DNA of 64,000 nucleotides from Vulcanisaeta distributa JCM 11216 (GTDB taxonomy: Archaea > Thermoproteota > Thermoprotei > Thermoproteales > Thermocladiaceae). The notes under the pieces are model-generated. The model did not search any database, had not been told where the DNA came from, and was given only the letters and a program-made list of their open reading frames with translations. The position numbers and the translations under genes were made by a program. The DNA is taken from the NCBI RefSeq assembly GCF_001315985.1, contig NZ_BBBI01000010.1:1-64000 (forward strand). The letters run 5' to 3'. Below are positions 9,938 through 19,063 of this stretch, in pieces; the first letter of the stretch is position 1, and each line of letters starts with the position of its first letter.

Positions 9938-10302
9938 GGCGGCTCACCGAGGCCGAGCTTCCTCATGCTTATGAAAAAGTCGATGCATGGGTTCTGAAGC
10001 CTAAACCTAATGTCTAGGTACTTCCCAATGTCCCTAACGTATATTGGCCTGTGGCGGAGTATCTCGATTATTAATTGGCAGGGCAGCCTATGATTAAGCG
10101 GTACTAGGTCCACCAGGTCCTCCCTAACACCTAGGAATCTGGCTAGTGATGCCAATAGGTCCGCGTACTCGTTGATGTCGTTAAACCAGACCGCGATGTC
10201 CCAGTCGCCCTTAATGATTTTTCCGCCGGCCCTTGAGCCGAAGAGTATTGCGAATTCTATGTTGAATTCCCGCCAGGGGGGGAATTTGGTTAGGTCCTGC
10301 AT
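9925..10302 (-). CDS. mntA: MntA-like minimal nucleotidyltransferase antitoxin
   Basis: Intact 125-residue protein with the minimal nucleotidyltransferase signature: FAILFGSRAGGKIIKGDWDI matches G-S-R/x-x-G...D-x-D, with the metal-binding Asp pair in DWDIAVW. The first 13 codons include a G8 run (10266-10273, WREFN follows), so PPW may really be one Pro shorter. The start is ATG 10302. It precedes the HEPN gene on the same strand and overlaps it, the usual antitoxin-first order. Together they form a complete type VII toxin-antitoxin module, common in hyperthermophilic archaea. Confidence 0.85.
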   Translation of the reverse strand: MQDLTKFPPWREFNIEFAILFGSRAGGKIIKGDWDIAVWFNDINEYADLLASLARFLGVREDLVDLVPLNHRLPCQLIIEILRHRPIYVRDIGKYLDIRFRLQNPCIDFFISMRKLGLGEPPWPL

Positions 10303-10356
10303 TCCTCATTGCCAGTTAAATTAAGTGTTATTAAACTGTGGCGTTGGTAATTACCC

Positions 10357-11592
10357 GTGGTTAATCCATTAGCCGGTATCGACATTGGTGAGTTGGCTAG
10401 GATTGTTAAGGGCTATGGCGCGTACTTCGGTGGTGCCGTTGGTTTCCCAATAGCCTTTAGGGATAGGGAGTTGGAGGTTGGGAGGCTTGTCGATAGGTTG
10501 GTTGGTGTTAGGGTTGTTTATGGGCCATTGGGTTGTGGTAAATCGACGCTACTCATGAACCTGGCCAGGGCACTCGGTGAGGTCAGGAGTGATGTCATAG
10601 TGATTTACGTTAATTTCGAGGAGTAGGGCTTCATGAACGCTGTCAGGGCTTATATACCCGGCCTAGCTGGTGGTGTTAGGGATTCAATAATTAGGCTGTG
10701 GAGAGGACTTGGGGGGGCCGGTACTTGATAGGGTTGGTCTTGGTGCGGTGGTTGGTGTTGGTAGGTTGTTTATGGACATCATTAGGGGGGGTGTGAGTGA
10801 TGAGGCGGTGATTAGGGATAAGTACGTTGTGCTCATATTTGATGAGCTGGATAAGTGGTATAGGTCCATGCTTAACGCATCCGACAATGCCCAGGTTGGT
10901 TATGGGCCTATTGAGGGTGAGGTTATGAGCTATGCGGAGCATTTTGAGAACTTCCCAACAATGGGCAAGGTCCAGGCTTATCTGTCGTGTTTGGCTTTAG
11001 TGACCAGGGCGCCGTCAATGTGGTTAGGAAGTATGGCGGCAAGGGGTTGCTTGAGGGGTTACTGCTCTGGTATATACCGAAGGCTGATTTCATGGACGTA
11101 CTCAACGAGGTAACAATGAGGGTTAGGCCAAGCGCCTCAATAGATGCTGAGCTTCTCTGGCAATTAACTGGCGGTAATCTCAGGGAGTTGGCGAGGATTG
11201 TGTTTAACAATGATTGGAGTATTGAGAAGTGGCTTAGGGACGTGATAATTAAGTTGAGTGGTGTTAATGGCGTACTGGCCTTCCTAGAGGAAGCCGGTAG
11301 GTATGGGCTCAACATCGCCGAGGCTAGAGCTCATGGGCTTGGCTATGTAGCCCGCATGGCCCTTGATGAGCTTCTTGCTATGAACGTTTTCCTTAACGTT
11401 TATGATTATGAGTTGAGACTGAGTGAGTTGCCTAATGAGCCCTGGGTTAGGGATGTGAATACGGGCAATGTAATAACCATACTGCCCCCCCAATTACCTG
11501 CTTATTACTGGGTGCTCAGGGTTATGGCGAGCAAGAGGTCAATAGGTGTTGAACCAAGTGACGTTATTAGGGAGGTTACCGAGAACGTTTAA
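10357..11592 (+). CDS. Archaeal AAA-type ATPase (P-loop), multiple lesions
   Basis: P-loop ATPase of about 410 residues. It has Walker A GPLGCGKST, Walker B VVLIFDELD and a C-terminal winged-helix-like part (LRELARIVFNNDW through LLAMNVFLNVYDYELRLSEL). Three lesions are visible: an in-frame TAG at 10624 inside NFEE-GFMNAVRAYIPGL, the G7 at 10711-10717 (6 joins RGLGGP to VLDRVGLG), and a one-base shift near 10980 (joining KVQA to VVFGFSDQGAVNV). The start is a GTG at 10357. The family is common and expanded in Sulfolobales and Thermoproteales, often near mobile or defence genes, and no substrate is known. Because one lesion is an in-frame stop and not a shift, this copy may be a genuine pseudogene. 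Confidence 0.65.
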
Positions 11593-11598
11593 CCCGTC

Positions 11599-12278
11599 CT
11601 AACCTGACCTCACCACATTGGCTAGCTCCGGCATTAGGCCCATTATCATCTGCTGCCTACTAAGCGTCCTTAGCCAAACCCTGCCGGGCCCCTCAACATG
11701 CGCCAGCCACAGCCCCCTCCTCGCCGAAGAGCATCGTCCTCAAGCCACCGACGCGCCTAACGCCAACCCTCATGCCCTCATCGAAGGCCAGTACGTGGCC
11801 GGCCTCGACGTCCACGCTCTCGCCGGGACCAAGCTCAAGCATTAGGCATCGCCAATTGCGTGTAGGAATACTCTTCCATAACCATGAAGCCTAGCCATTA
11901 GCAATCCCTCACCGCCAAGCCAGCCAAAGCCTAAACCAACCAGCTTAACGTCGTAATTGACCGTGGGCTCCATGGCGAGGAAGGCCCTGTGCTCAACCAT
12001 GATGCCATTGCCATTGAGGTTAATCTCCACAATCTTACCTGGTGCAAAGCCCGCAATATCCACGGCTCCAGGGCCCTCAAGCTCCAGCACGAAGAAGCTC
12101 GCCCCAGTTATTGCCCTCCTCAACCCAGCAAGCAGCCCTCCCCCCCTGTCGTCGCCTTTATGTTGACACTTGAGGACTTCCAAATCAAGTGCCCGCCCTC
12201 GGCGTAGATCTTCTCGTTAGGTCCCAACTCAACGTATAGGTGCTGAATGTCGTTACCCATTATTTTGAAGTTTGTCAT
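11599..12278 (-). CDS. TIGR00266/AIM24-family protein, frameshifted
   Basis: Beta-rich TIGR00266 (AIM24-like) protein of about 225 residues. From ATG 12278 it reads MTNFKIMGNDIQHLYVELGP, then AEGGHLIWKSSSV, the Gly-rich turn GGLLAGLRRAITGASFF, AGHVLAFDEGMRVGVRRV and a final EGPGRVWLRTLS. These are hallmark segments of the family in the right order. Three breaks: the C7 at 12130-12136 on the plus strand (5 restores frame), a shift near 11843, and the C5 at 11713-11717 (4 restores GEEGLWLAHVEGPG). It converges with the upstream ATPase, the stops being six bases apart. The cellular role of the family in archaea is unknown. Confidence 0.75.
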
Positions 12279-12381
12279 GGTAATTACCTAGTTACTAACG
12301 TATTTAAAAGTTGATTTTGAAGAGGTAGGTTGGGGGGGCTGGTGAGTTTAGTTTATTAATAATCTCTATGTTGATTGCGTA

Positions 12382-13572
12382 ATGAGGCTGGGGGGGGATG
12401 CGGTATTATTAATAATCATTGCATTGGTTGTATCGGTATTTTTAGTAAATCCGTCGCTCAATGGCCTGGTGCTTTCAGGTATTAATTACGTGATGAACCA
12501 TGTGATTAACGGTACAATAAACGTACCAGTGCTGACCACAAGGCCTGTGAGCGGTCCATGCACCTCCTGGAGTCTTGTCAATGTGAGCCTAACCAATGGT
12601 GAGCCCCTGTTTGTTGAGGTTGTTAATGGTTCATACGTTTACCTACTCACCAATTCCCAACTGAGCGCATGGGGGGGTGGTGGGCCTGGGGCACCAAGTA
12701 ATTATACCTGGTTTAGTTCCGTGCCTGGCATCTACGTGGTTAGTCCCAGCCCTGGTAATTACGGATTGCTGGTCTGTGGTAATACGGGGATTACCTACAG
12801 GGTTCTTAATTACACGGCCATGGGCGTCACGGCCTATTACGGGCCGGACCACAGCAACATCACGACCAACGCCGTGCTTGGACTCTTCAACATAACCAAT
12901 GCATACATAGAGAATTCAACGGGCACCGCTGAACCAGGCTTCTCGCTTCAGTTGAATGCATACGTGGTCATTAAGTACGATGATAACTACGTCATTCACT
13001 GGGTTCAGGATGCTTGGTAGTACTGGGTGGTCAGTATTGGTTCCAGGGTGAGGTGGATGTCATTAATTACATTGGTTCGTACAAGAACGTTATTTATGAG
13101 CAGGGTAAGTGCGTATTTGGGTGTTTCGAGACCCCCGATGGCTGGTGAGTTAATAATTGCCGTGAACTCAACGAGTTATGGCGTGGTGATTAACTATGGA
13201 TATGCACTGCTACGGCTGGGTAATGAGACCCTTAATCCCAGGATTAATTGGTTTGCCCATGAGTTGATACCAATCCCAAACGCGACCGCCTACGTAGTGA
13301 CCAGCCTCACTGAGGGCCCATATGGTTGGCCCATGGATACTGAATTCGTAATCGGCGGGCCAGGTAATGGTGGTGGCGTTGAGTTTAGGGATTTGAATGC
13401 ATACCTATCACTGTTTTATTGGAATGGTACTTCGTGGGTTCCATACCCAATAACCTATTCCTTCGGCATATCCACTGGCGAGTATGCGGTTAATGTTTAC
13501 GTATTGCCCATTGGTTCCTCAGCAGTTGAGTTGGTGGTTGGTCATAATAATTACCAGAAGTTGGGTGGTTAG
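12382..13572 (+). CDS. Thermopsin-like secreted protein (peptidase family A5-like), frameshifted
   Basis: Exported protein of about 395 residues beginning with a signal/anchor helix (AVLLIIIALVVSVFLVNP). It has many N-x-S/T sites, the segment FSLQLNAYVVIKYDDNYVIH-WVQDA, and a C-terminal half with DTEFVIGGPGNGGGVEF followed by NAYLSLFYWNGTSWVPY. Those two blocks and their order resemble thermopsins, acid proteases of thermoacidophiles. The catalytic residues of the family are not well defined, so activity is not claimed. Breaks lie near 13018 (TAG in one frame, continuation LGGQYWFQGEVDVINYIG in the next) and near 13140. An eight-base G run sits in the first codons (12389-12396). Confidence 0.55.
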
Positions 13573-13615
13573 TAACCGTAGTGTTTATTAACGCATGCAT
13601 TGAATAAGTTGATGT

Positions 13616-13977
13616 ATGGATGCTAATGAGGATATTGAGAGACTTAAGAAAAACCCTGGATTGCTCATTGATGCCTTAAATGATTTGTTAACGACGAACC
13701 GGATGCCTTAGTTAGGGCTTTGATGAATAGGCCGGAAATCCTCATTAGGCTCATGGCACTGACGGCGTCACTACCATTGGTACTGCCGGCAATGCTTCTG
13801 AGGATACTAACAGCCCTTGTAATACCGACTGGAGGTTATGGAGACTTAGATGCGTTGAGGGCTAGGATTAGTGATGTTGAGAAGAGGCTTGATGATATTG
13901 AGAGTAGGATGATCAAGAGGGAGGATTTGGAAATTTTGATCAAGGAATTAATTAGTAAGTATGGTATTAAAGGTTAG
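13616..13977 (+). CDS. Small hypothetical protein with C-terminal coiled coil, frameshifted
   Basis: About 120 residues. MDANEDIERLKKNPGLLIDA starts at 13616, and a one-base deletion near 13692 joins LLTNDEPDALVRALMNRPEI. A hydrophobic middle (LMALTASLPLVLPAMLLRIL) is followed by a short coiled coil (LRARISDVEKRLDDIESRM). Its stop overlaps the end of the convergent HEPN-like gene by four bases. The plan (helix, hydrophobic centre, coiled coil) is frequent among unassigned crenarchaeal proteins; function unknown. Confidence 0.5.
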
Positions 13978-14366
13978 AGACCGCTATGGGGAACCCTATG
14001 CGTTGACGCAGCATGTGCGTAATTAACGAGTTTCTCCAACTCTCTGATCATCGCCGTGATCGTACTCCCATCACATTCAATTGATGATGAGCACTTGGTT
14101 AAGAGATCCCTTAAGTCATTGCTTATTACTTCATTTGGTATGAAATCACGGACGACCTGGACCAAGTGCTCGGGGGGGTCCCTAACCCTAATACCCTTAA
14201 CAACTAGGTAGGCCTTTACGGCATTATCGTAGATTGATAGGCTTAGTTTCATAATATTGCTGAGGATGTTAGTATCCCTCGTATTTTCATAGGTGCTCAC
14301 AAGGTTTGCCATTGTTTGAAGGTCCTTCCGTGCATTATTGACCAGTGATATTGGGTCTAAGTCCAC
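13974..14366 (-). CDS. HEPN-like hypothetical protein
   Basis: Intact 130-residue helical protein. The segment SLSIYDNAVKAYLVVKGIRV resembles the core helix of HEPN-domain proteins (A-x-KA-x-L). The R-x4-6-H motif is not clearly present; H-A-A-S-T-H near the end is not the same pattern. A seven-base run encodes RDPPEH, probably RDPEH. No nucleotidyltransferase partner is adjacent. It could be a stand-alone HEPN protein or an unrelated helical protein; confidence in the fold is low. Confidence 0.4.
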   Translation of the reverse strand: MDLDPISLVNNARKDLQTMANLVSTYENTRDTNILSNIMKLSLSIYDNAVKAYLVVKGIRVRDPPEHLVQVVRDFIPNEVISNDLRDLLTKCSSSIECDGSTITAMIRELEKLVNYAHAASTHRVPHSGL

Positions 14367-14401
14367 ACACTATCATATTTAATCCAATTTTTAAGGCTTA
14401 A

Positions 14402-14424
14402 GCTATAGAACATATTTTTCTATA
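14402..14424. repeat. 8-bp inverted repeat in AT-rich intergenic DNA
   Basis: The arms CTATAGAA and TTCTATAG flank a seven-base T-rich spacer, making a perfect 8-bp palindrome about 35 bases upstream of the minus-strand gene that starts at 14366. It could be an operator for that gene or a hairpin. No second copy was noticed. Confidence 0.35.
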
Positions 14425-14460
14425 GTTCCTTGAAGAAAATACTGCTGGGTCCAGGATTAA

Positions 14461-14701
14461 TTATATAAATAATAAAGTGATTAATGATTGTATAAATATT
14501 TTACTTTGATTAAGGTCAACGCATAGGGTAAATGACGCCCAAAGGCCCTTCTCATAAATTGCCAATGCGAATTCAGGTATGACCCCCAATCTCGATTCCC
14601 AATTCCATCATGAACTTCATTAACTCGTAAAGTGCATTGCAATCACAACAAGTAGTGTCTTCATGGTTCAAACCTCCTCGTATTCCTGGCCTGCTCAGCA
14701 C
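14461..14701 (-). CDS. Possible small gene or remnant (about 80-100 aa), frameshifted
   Basis: Read on the minus strand from a GTG at 14701, coding-like sequence gives GIRGGLNHEDTTCCDCNALY then ELMKFMMELGIEIG. Reading the C5 at 14583-14587 as C4 carries it on as VIPEFALAIYEKGLWASFTL to a TAA at 14461. The CCDC cluster and the regular codon use suggest that this is or was a gene. The N-terminal side stays open only to a TAA about 60 bases upstream of the GTG, so the true start is uncertain. No family recognised. Confidence 0.35.
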
Positions 14702-14903
14702 CGCGGCTAACTGCCTAAGGTCATAGTTAACTATGTATTATTGGTTTGTGATGGATGCCTTGATGGTGTTGATGGAGGACCGACCATACTCAGCATCTCT
14801 AATTATTGGGTGAGTCAGGTTCCATGCATTAAATTAATTATTAGTTTAACTTAAAAGCATAGCATCGACTTTAGTCATTGCAGTGTATTGGATTGGTGGT
14901 TAA

Positions 14904-15786
14904 ATGAGATCCACTGCAAGTAGTCTCAATGACGTTGAGAGATTTAGGATGATGCTTAGGGCATTGATTAATGGTGAGCGCATTGAGGTTGACCAAGGCA
15001 TTATTAGGTTAGCTGGTCTCAATAAGGTGTTACTTCATGTCCTTAGGGTTGTTGATTATCGAGGTGAGTTGCGGTGGAGGCAGGAGGATGATCTAAGGAG
15101 AATTATTAACGTTGTTTCTGAGATTGAGGATGCGCTGGATGGTATTGAACATGCTTTCATTAAGTTAATTAAACCAGTCGTGTATGTGCCTGCTGATGTT
15201 GATGTGCTCGTTGAGAGGGACCAGGTGCTGTTGGCTGTGGCTAAATTGACTAGGCTTGGTTATAGGTTGCTGCTTTATGAGCCCTACACAATAACACTTG
15301 TTAAGGATGGCATTAATGTTGACCTATATGTACATCCATCAGCTGCCAACCTCACCTACGCCAGGGGGTGAGGAATTCCTTAGGTTAAGGACTCGTGGTG
15401 AGTATCACGGGATTGAGGTAAATACGATAGATAGGCATGCCGAGGTCGTACTAACGATACTACACGCCATTTATAAGGAGGGCATTTTAACGCTTAATGA
15501 TGCCGTGACAATAATTACTTGGCTTAGTAATGATGCCGTGAAGCTATGCGAACAGTTAAGGTGTAGGAACGCAATGGAATTAGCCTTATCCGTAATACTA
15601 TCATCGATCACCGGATCATTAGTATTGCCGTACAAGTTATCACTGGGTTTCTGGGCAATGAACCTACTAGCGAGAGTTCTAGGTCGCAGGGAGTACGTTC
15701 CATCACTAATGCAGGGAATTAGGAGGATTTGGGACGCAAGATCAATTACGCAATTCACCAATCGTGTCATGAGAATAAGCTATTAA
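14904..15786 (+). CDS. Nucleotidyltransferase-fold-like hypothetical protein, frameshifted
   Basis: About 294 residues. The N-terminal half contains FIKLIKPVVYVPADVDVLV, an acidic D-x-D strand preceded by a helix. It is followed by LTRLGYRLLLYEPYTITLVK and VDLYVHPSAANLTYA, a layout like uncharacterised nucleotidyltransferase-superfamily proteins. The C-terminal half is helical (RHAEVVLTILHAIYKEGILT). The frame breaks at G5 15364-15368; read as G4 it gives YARGEEFLRLRTRGEYHG. The start is ATG 14904. The nucleotidyltransferase assignment rests on the motif pattern only. Confidence 0.45.
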
Positions 15787-15828
15787 ATACTGCTTCCCAT
15801 AGCACGGTCGTAACTTAAGCCACAAACC

Positions 15829-15839
15829 CTTATAAATAA
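15829..15839 (+). promoter_or_regulatory. TATA box of the coiled-coil nuclease-like gene
   Basis: CTTATAAATA is centred about 26 bases before the ATG at 15861. This is the archaeal TATA-to-start distance and implies a leaderless mRNA for that gene. Confidence 0.55.
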
Positions 15840-15860
15840 GGAACAATAATCTTAATCAAG

Positions 15861-16664
15861 ATGTCTTTTCGTGGTGATTTTTTGCGTTTGTTGAGGGAGG
15901 ATGAGGAGTTTAGGCTTGCTGTGATGGGGGCTTTTGGGTATTACTGACATTCAATCATCATTAAGGCAATTAATCAATGCCATTAATGATTTAACAAAGA
16001 CTGTCCAAAGACTCGCCGAGGGTCAGGATAAATTGTGGCAGGAGGTTAGGGCACTCCGTGAAGACCAAAACAAGTTGTGGCAGGAGAACAACAAGATTTG
16101 GCAGGAAATCAAGGCATTACGCGAGGGCCAGGAAGCATGAGAACCGACATAAACAAACTATGGGAGGAGAATAAGCGAATAAACGAGAACATTGAGCGAT
16201 TATGGCAGGAAAACAAGAGAATCAACGAAAACATAGAAAAACTATGGCAAGAAAACAACAGGATCTGGCAGGAAATAAGGAGTATTAGGAGAACTTTGGA
16301 GCATGTGACGTTGTCAATAGAGGAGGAGGCTAATGATGTTGTTCAGTATTTCCTTAGGCAGAGGGGTATTGTTGTGGAGACTAGGCCTATGCATTTCAAT
16401 AGTCGGTTTGAGTTTGATGTTTATGGTACTAATGGGCAGTTGACGATTGTTGGTGAGGCTAAGACTAGGACTAGTCCTAACACTGTTAGGAGGGTTGTTG
16501 AGAAGATAGACAATGCCGTTAAGGCAATGCCCGACAAATTCCCTGGAAGAGTCATCAAGGTTATCTACTGCTTAAGGGCCATGCCGGGCGCTGTCGAGGA
16601 GGCTAATAGGCTTGGTGTTTGGTTCCTTGAGTCTGGTAGGGAGAGGAATTCACCGAGCATTTAA
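15861..16664 (+). CDS. Coiled-coil protein with C-terminal PD-(D/E)XK nuclease-like domain, frameshifted
   Basis: The start ATG 15861 is supported by a TATA box 26 bases upstream. The protein begins MSFRGDFLRLLREDEEFRLA and runs into a long coiled coil with near-perfect repeats of KLWQEN/KRINENIE type (residues about 60-150). It ends in a domain with FNSRFEFDVYGTNG then IVGEAKTRT, the D...E-x-K core of PD-(D/E)XK nucleases. Breaks: a shift near 15930, and a lost C in GCC-ATG at 16135-16138 (joining REGQEA to MRTDINKLW). Proteins of this plan (DUF3782-like) are common and expanded in crenarchaea. Target unknown; a DNA-repair or defence nuclease is the simplest idea. Confidence 0.65.
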
Positions 16665-17301
16665 TGATTTTGCTTGGCGATGTTTAATTCCTTTATTAGC
16701 TTAATTAGGGATTGAATCGGTGTACTACTACTCGTGTCCACGCTAGCCAGGTTGAGGGACTTAGCCAATGCATTATATATTACCCACTGCCTCGGTAGTG
16801 TCCTTGCGGTTAGTTCACGGCCTTTACGCTTAATTAATGTCTTGAGGTCGGCAATTACAAACACGTTCTTACAGTGTTTGATCGCCAACGCCAGTGCCGC
16901 CCTCCCCCCCACAGGGTCTTGAGGAAGCCTGGCTCGGTGGTTACGCAGACCCACACCAGGAAATCCAGAAGCCCTCTCTCACCAATCACGGTCTCGTAAA
17001 AGCCAGACATTATGAAACTGAAGAACCAGTTGGGCAGCACTGATATGAATTCCAGGAACCACCAAACTGGCCTCAAGTTCCTCGGTATTGAAATTCCGTA
17101 ATAAGGATTATCAATACCCCCCCTCATGCTTGGGAATAACGCCAGGAACCTGGCCAGTAGCGATGCAGCCATGTGCGAGCCCCCCCTAATCCAGGAAATC
17201 CTAACGTAATCGTCCCTCATCATGTATTGAGCAAGTAACTGCGCCAATGTGCTCTTCCCAGACCCATCAGGTCCGAAGAGACATATCCTATCATGACCCA
17301 T
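16661..17301 (-). CDS. P-loop kinase resembling thymidylate kinases, frameshifted
   Basis: Walker A is FGPDGSGKSTLAQLLAQYM near the N-terminus, followed by an LID-like region with ERGLLDFLVWV and a C-terminal part VIADLKTLIKRKGRELTART, the pattern of dTMP-kinase-like enzymes. The frame breaks in the seven-base run 16910-16916 (5 gives KTLWGRAALALAI). I prefer ATG 17301 (MGHDRICLFGPDG) to the GTG at 17340, because the upstream gene ends at 17312. About 213 residues. It forms a two-gene operon with the 90-aa gene upstream. The substrate is open; a sugar or polyprenol kinase is also possible. Confidence 0.6.
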
Positions 17302-17311
17302 CAAACAACGC

Positions 17312-17584
17312 CTAGACGAGTAAGTATTTAACGTTTTCACGACCCACTAACCCCCCCTGTAGCACACTCAACGCGTCGACCGATAGTCTCTCCTCACCGA
17401 TTAGTATTAACGACCTTTCAATCCTAACCCTCGAGAAAGCCCCCCCATGATGTTTCACGAAGCAATACCCCTGACCCCCCCTGAAAATTTTCCTTGATAG
17501 GTAGTTAATGTCGCCCCCCCTCATGTTACTTAGCACCCTATTTAATATGTCAACGTAATTATAGCCCCCCCACTTGGTACTCAC
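17312..17584 (-). CDS. Hypothetical protein, unusually dense in seven-base G runs
   Basis: Intact 90-residue frame beginning MSTKWGGYNYVDILNRVLSN, with five runs of seven G in 273 bases. Each is in frame and encodes Gly-Gly (RGGD, FRGGQ, HHGGA, LQGGL). If these follow the window-wide pattern, the real protein has about five fewer Gly. The composition is Arg/Tyr/Leu-rich with no recognised domain. It precedes the kinase-like gene with a ten-base gap and is probably co-transcribed. Confidence 0.5.
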   Translation of the reverse strand: MSTKWGGYNYVDILNRVLSNMRGGDINYLSRKIFRGGQGYCFVKHHGGAFSRVRIERSLILIGEERLSVDALSVLQGGLVGRENVKYLLV

Positions 17585-17786
17585 TGCATTGTAATTAATA
17601 GGTATTATGAAAATTATTAGTATGATGCAATAATAAATGATTAAAATATGTTAAGCTATTCAAAGAATGAGCATGAAGAAGTAATACTAACAAACTAAGT
17701 AAGGCTATAATATGTAATTTACGAAATCATCAACAAAAATGATACATTGTATAATTTTTAATAATTTATCCGCAATCAGCATGGCT

Positions 17787-18045
17787 TTATTGCCTAAGGG
17801 AAGAATTTCCATAAATGAGGAATTCACCATTAAGTAAGAGAGTAGTTTCATTAACGAGCCTCATGATCCTACAGTGCGGTCTTTTCCAAAAATCATTTAG
17901 GGTATTAGCGATTTTATCAAATCTTTCCCACGTATTCCTCCCGCGTAAATTCATACAAACTATTAATTAATACGTAGATAAGGAAAACATTAGCATTACT
18001 CTTGGCTTGGTCGATTTTGTTGTCCCTGTTTCTTTCTATTTGGAC
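17787..18045 (-). pseudogene. Gene remnant or frameshifted small gene
   Basis: The minus strand encodes IERNRDNKIDQAKSNANVFL then IYVLINSLYEFTREEYVGK. After a shift near 17922 it continues RFDKIANTLNDFWKRPHCRI then MRLVNETTLLLNGEFLIYGN, to a stop at 17787. No ATG/GTG start is visible before the upstream stops near 18045. The coding character is clear but it is not known whether the gene is alive. The region 17585-17786 is AT-rich and holds nothing I can support. Confidence 0.35.
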
Positions 18046-18079
18046 CTATTATTCCGGCTATTAGGTGTCCTTCGACTAT

Positions 18080-18441
18080 TCATGTGAAGAATAGTAGTTT
18101 GTATGCGTAGTCCAGGAGTTCCTCCTTACCTGTTTCGCGGAATTCCTTAATCATGTGGTCTACAATCTCCCTTAGGGTCCTCACATCGTCCTGCGTGTAC
18201 TCCTCGTAGCTTAACCGTTATTAAGTACTTAAGCTTTCCCTCATCCTTCTTCGTATAGTACTTCGTCTTGGCGATGGCACCATGGATAGGTAATCCCTCA
18301 ATGCCGTGGCCTTGGACTGCGTAATCACGTTCTTAATTGCCAAGACATCGATTAATACGTTACTGAAGCTAAGCATTGATCGAGAGAGCTCATAAACATT
18401 AACCTTAATACCACTTGCCAGGTTTGGAATTGGTTCTTCAT
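18080..18441 (-). pseudogene. Gene remnant or multiply frameshifted small gene
   Basis: From ATG 18441 the minus strand can be read in three frames as one helical protein of about 120 residues: PNLASGIKVNVYELSRSMLS, IDVLAIKNVITQSKATALRD, HGAIAKTKYYTKKDEGKLKY and YTQDDVRTLREIVDHMIKEF ending YKLLFFT at a TGA. Beyond that TGA the same frame stays open for about 30 codons (IVEGHLIAGIIGPNRKKQGQ). At least three shifts lie within 360 bases, more than in neighbours of this size, so decay is possible. No family recognised. Confidence 0.35.
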
Positions 18442-18597
18442 GAGACTGTCATGTAATTATACTTATGACTTGCCTAGGTGTTAATTTCGTGAGTGCCTAT
18501 TGATTAATTTAGCACTTTAGGTGATGCATTGCGATAATTGAATGGAGGCCATTAAGGGTTGATACATTTTAGTGATGATTTGATTTTGATGATTTTA

Positions 18598-18885
18598 TTA
18601 TTGTTGCTGGGTCTTTTGTTGTTCCTGCTTTGTCTCCTCCTCAAGCTTCTTGAGCTCAGCCTCAATCTCCTTCTCAATCTCCTCAATGGGCTTTGGTGGC
18701 GGCGTTGTGGCTAGTGCGTAGCCCACCCAGGCGAGTATTCCGAAGACCACGATTATTATTAGCGTATCGGTTATTTGAAGCACCAGTGTTGTGTAGGGTG
18801 TGAAGAAGGTTAGGTATATGTAGGCCAGTATAATCACTATCGACACCACAAGCAACCCAGTACCGACAGCCTTGTCCCTATTCAT
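18598..18885 (-). CDS. Small membrane protein with charged C-terminal tail
   Basis: Intact 95-residue protein. Two hydrophobic helices (GLLVVSIVIILAYIYLTFF and TLIIIVVFGILAWVGYALA) are followed by a Pro-rich hinge (TTPPPKP) and a Glu/Lys/Gln-rich coiled tail. Such small two-helix proteins with a cytosolic coiled tail are common in crenarchaea and unassigned. It lies alone, with AT-rich DNA on both sides. Confidence 0.6.
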   Translation of the reverse strand: MNRDKAVGTGLLVVSIVIILAYIYLTFFTPYTTLVLQITDTLIIIVVFGILAWVGYALATTPPPKPIEEIEKEIEAELKKLEEETKQEQQKTQQQ

Positions 18886-19063
18886 TAGAAATCACGTGCA
18901 TCACCACTTAATAAGCATTACGTAATCCGACAATGCAGGAAATGCGCAACTAACCGTATGTAATAAGCGATTCATGTGATGAACCGCCCATTCTATTAAG
19001 ATTAGTATCGCAACGTTTTAATAACATTGACCAAGAGAGATAATTTTAATTCTCTATACTGCG

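Noticed and set aside
11618-12207. Plus-strand reading frames opposite the TIGR00266 gene
   Set aside because: The minus-strand protein matches a known family through the whole stretch; the plus frames are Pro/Ser-rich antisense.
18080-18441. CRISPR-associated small subunit (Csa5-like)
   Set aside because: Only the size and helical character fit; no motif and no cas genes nearby.
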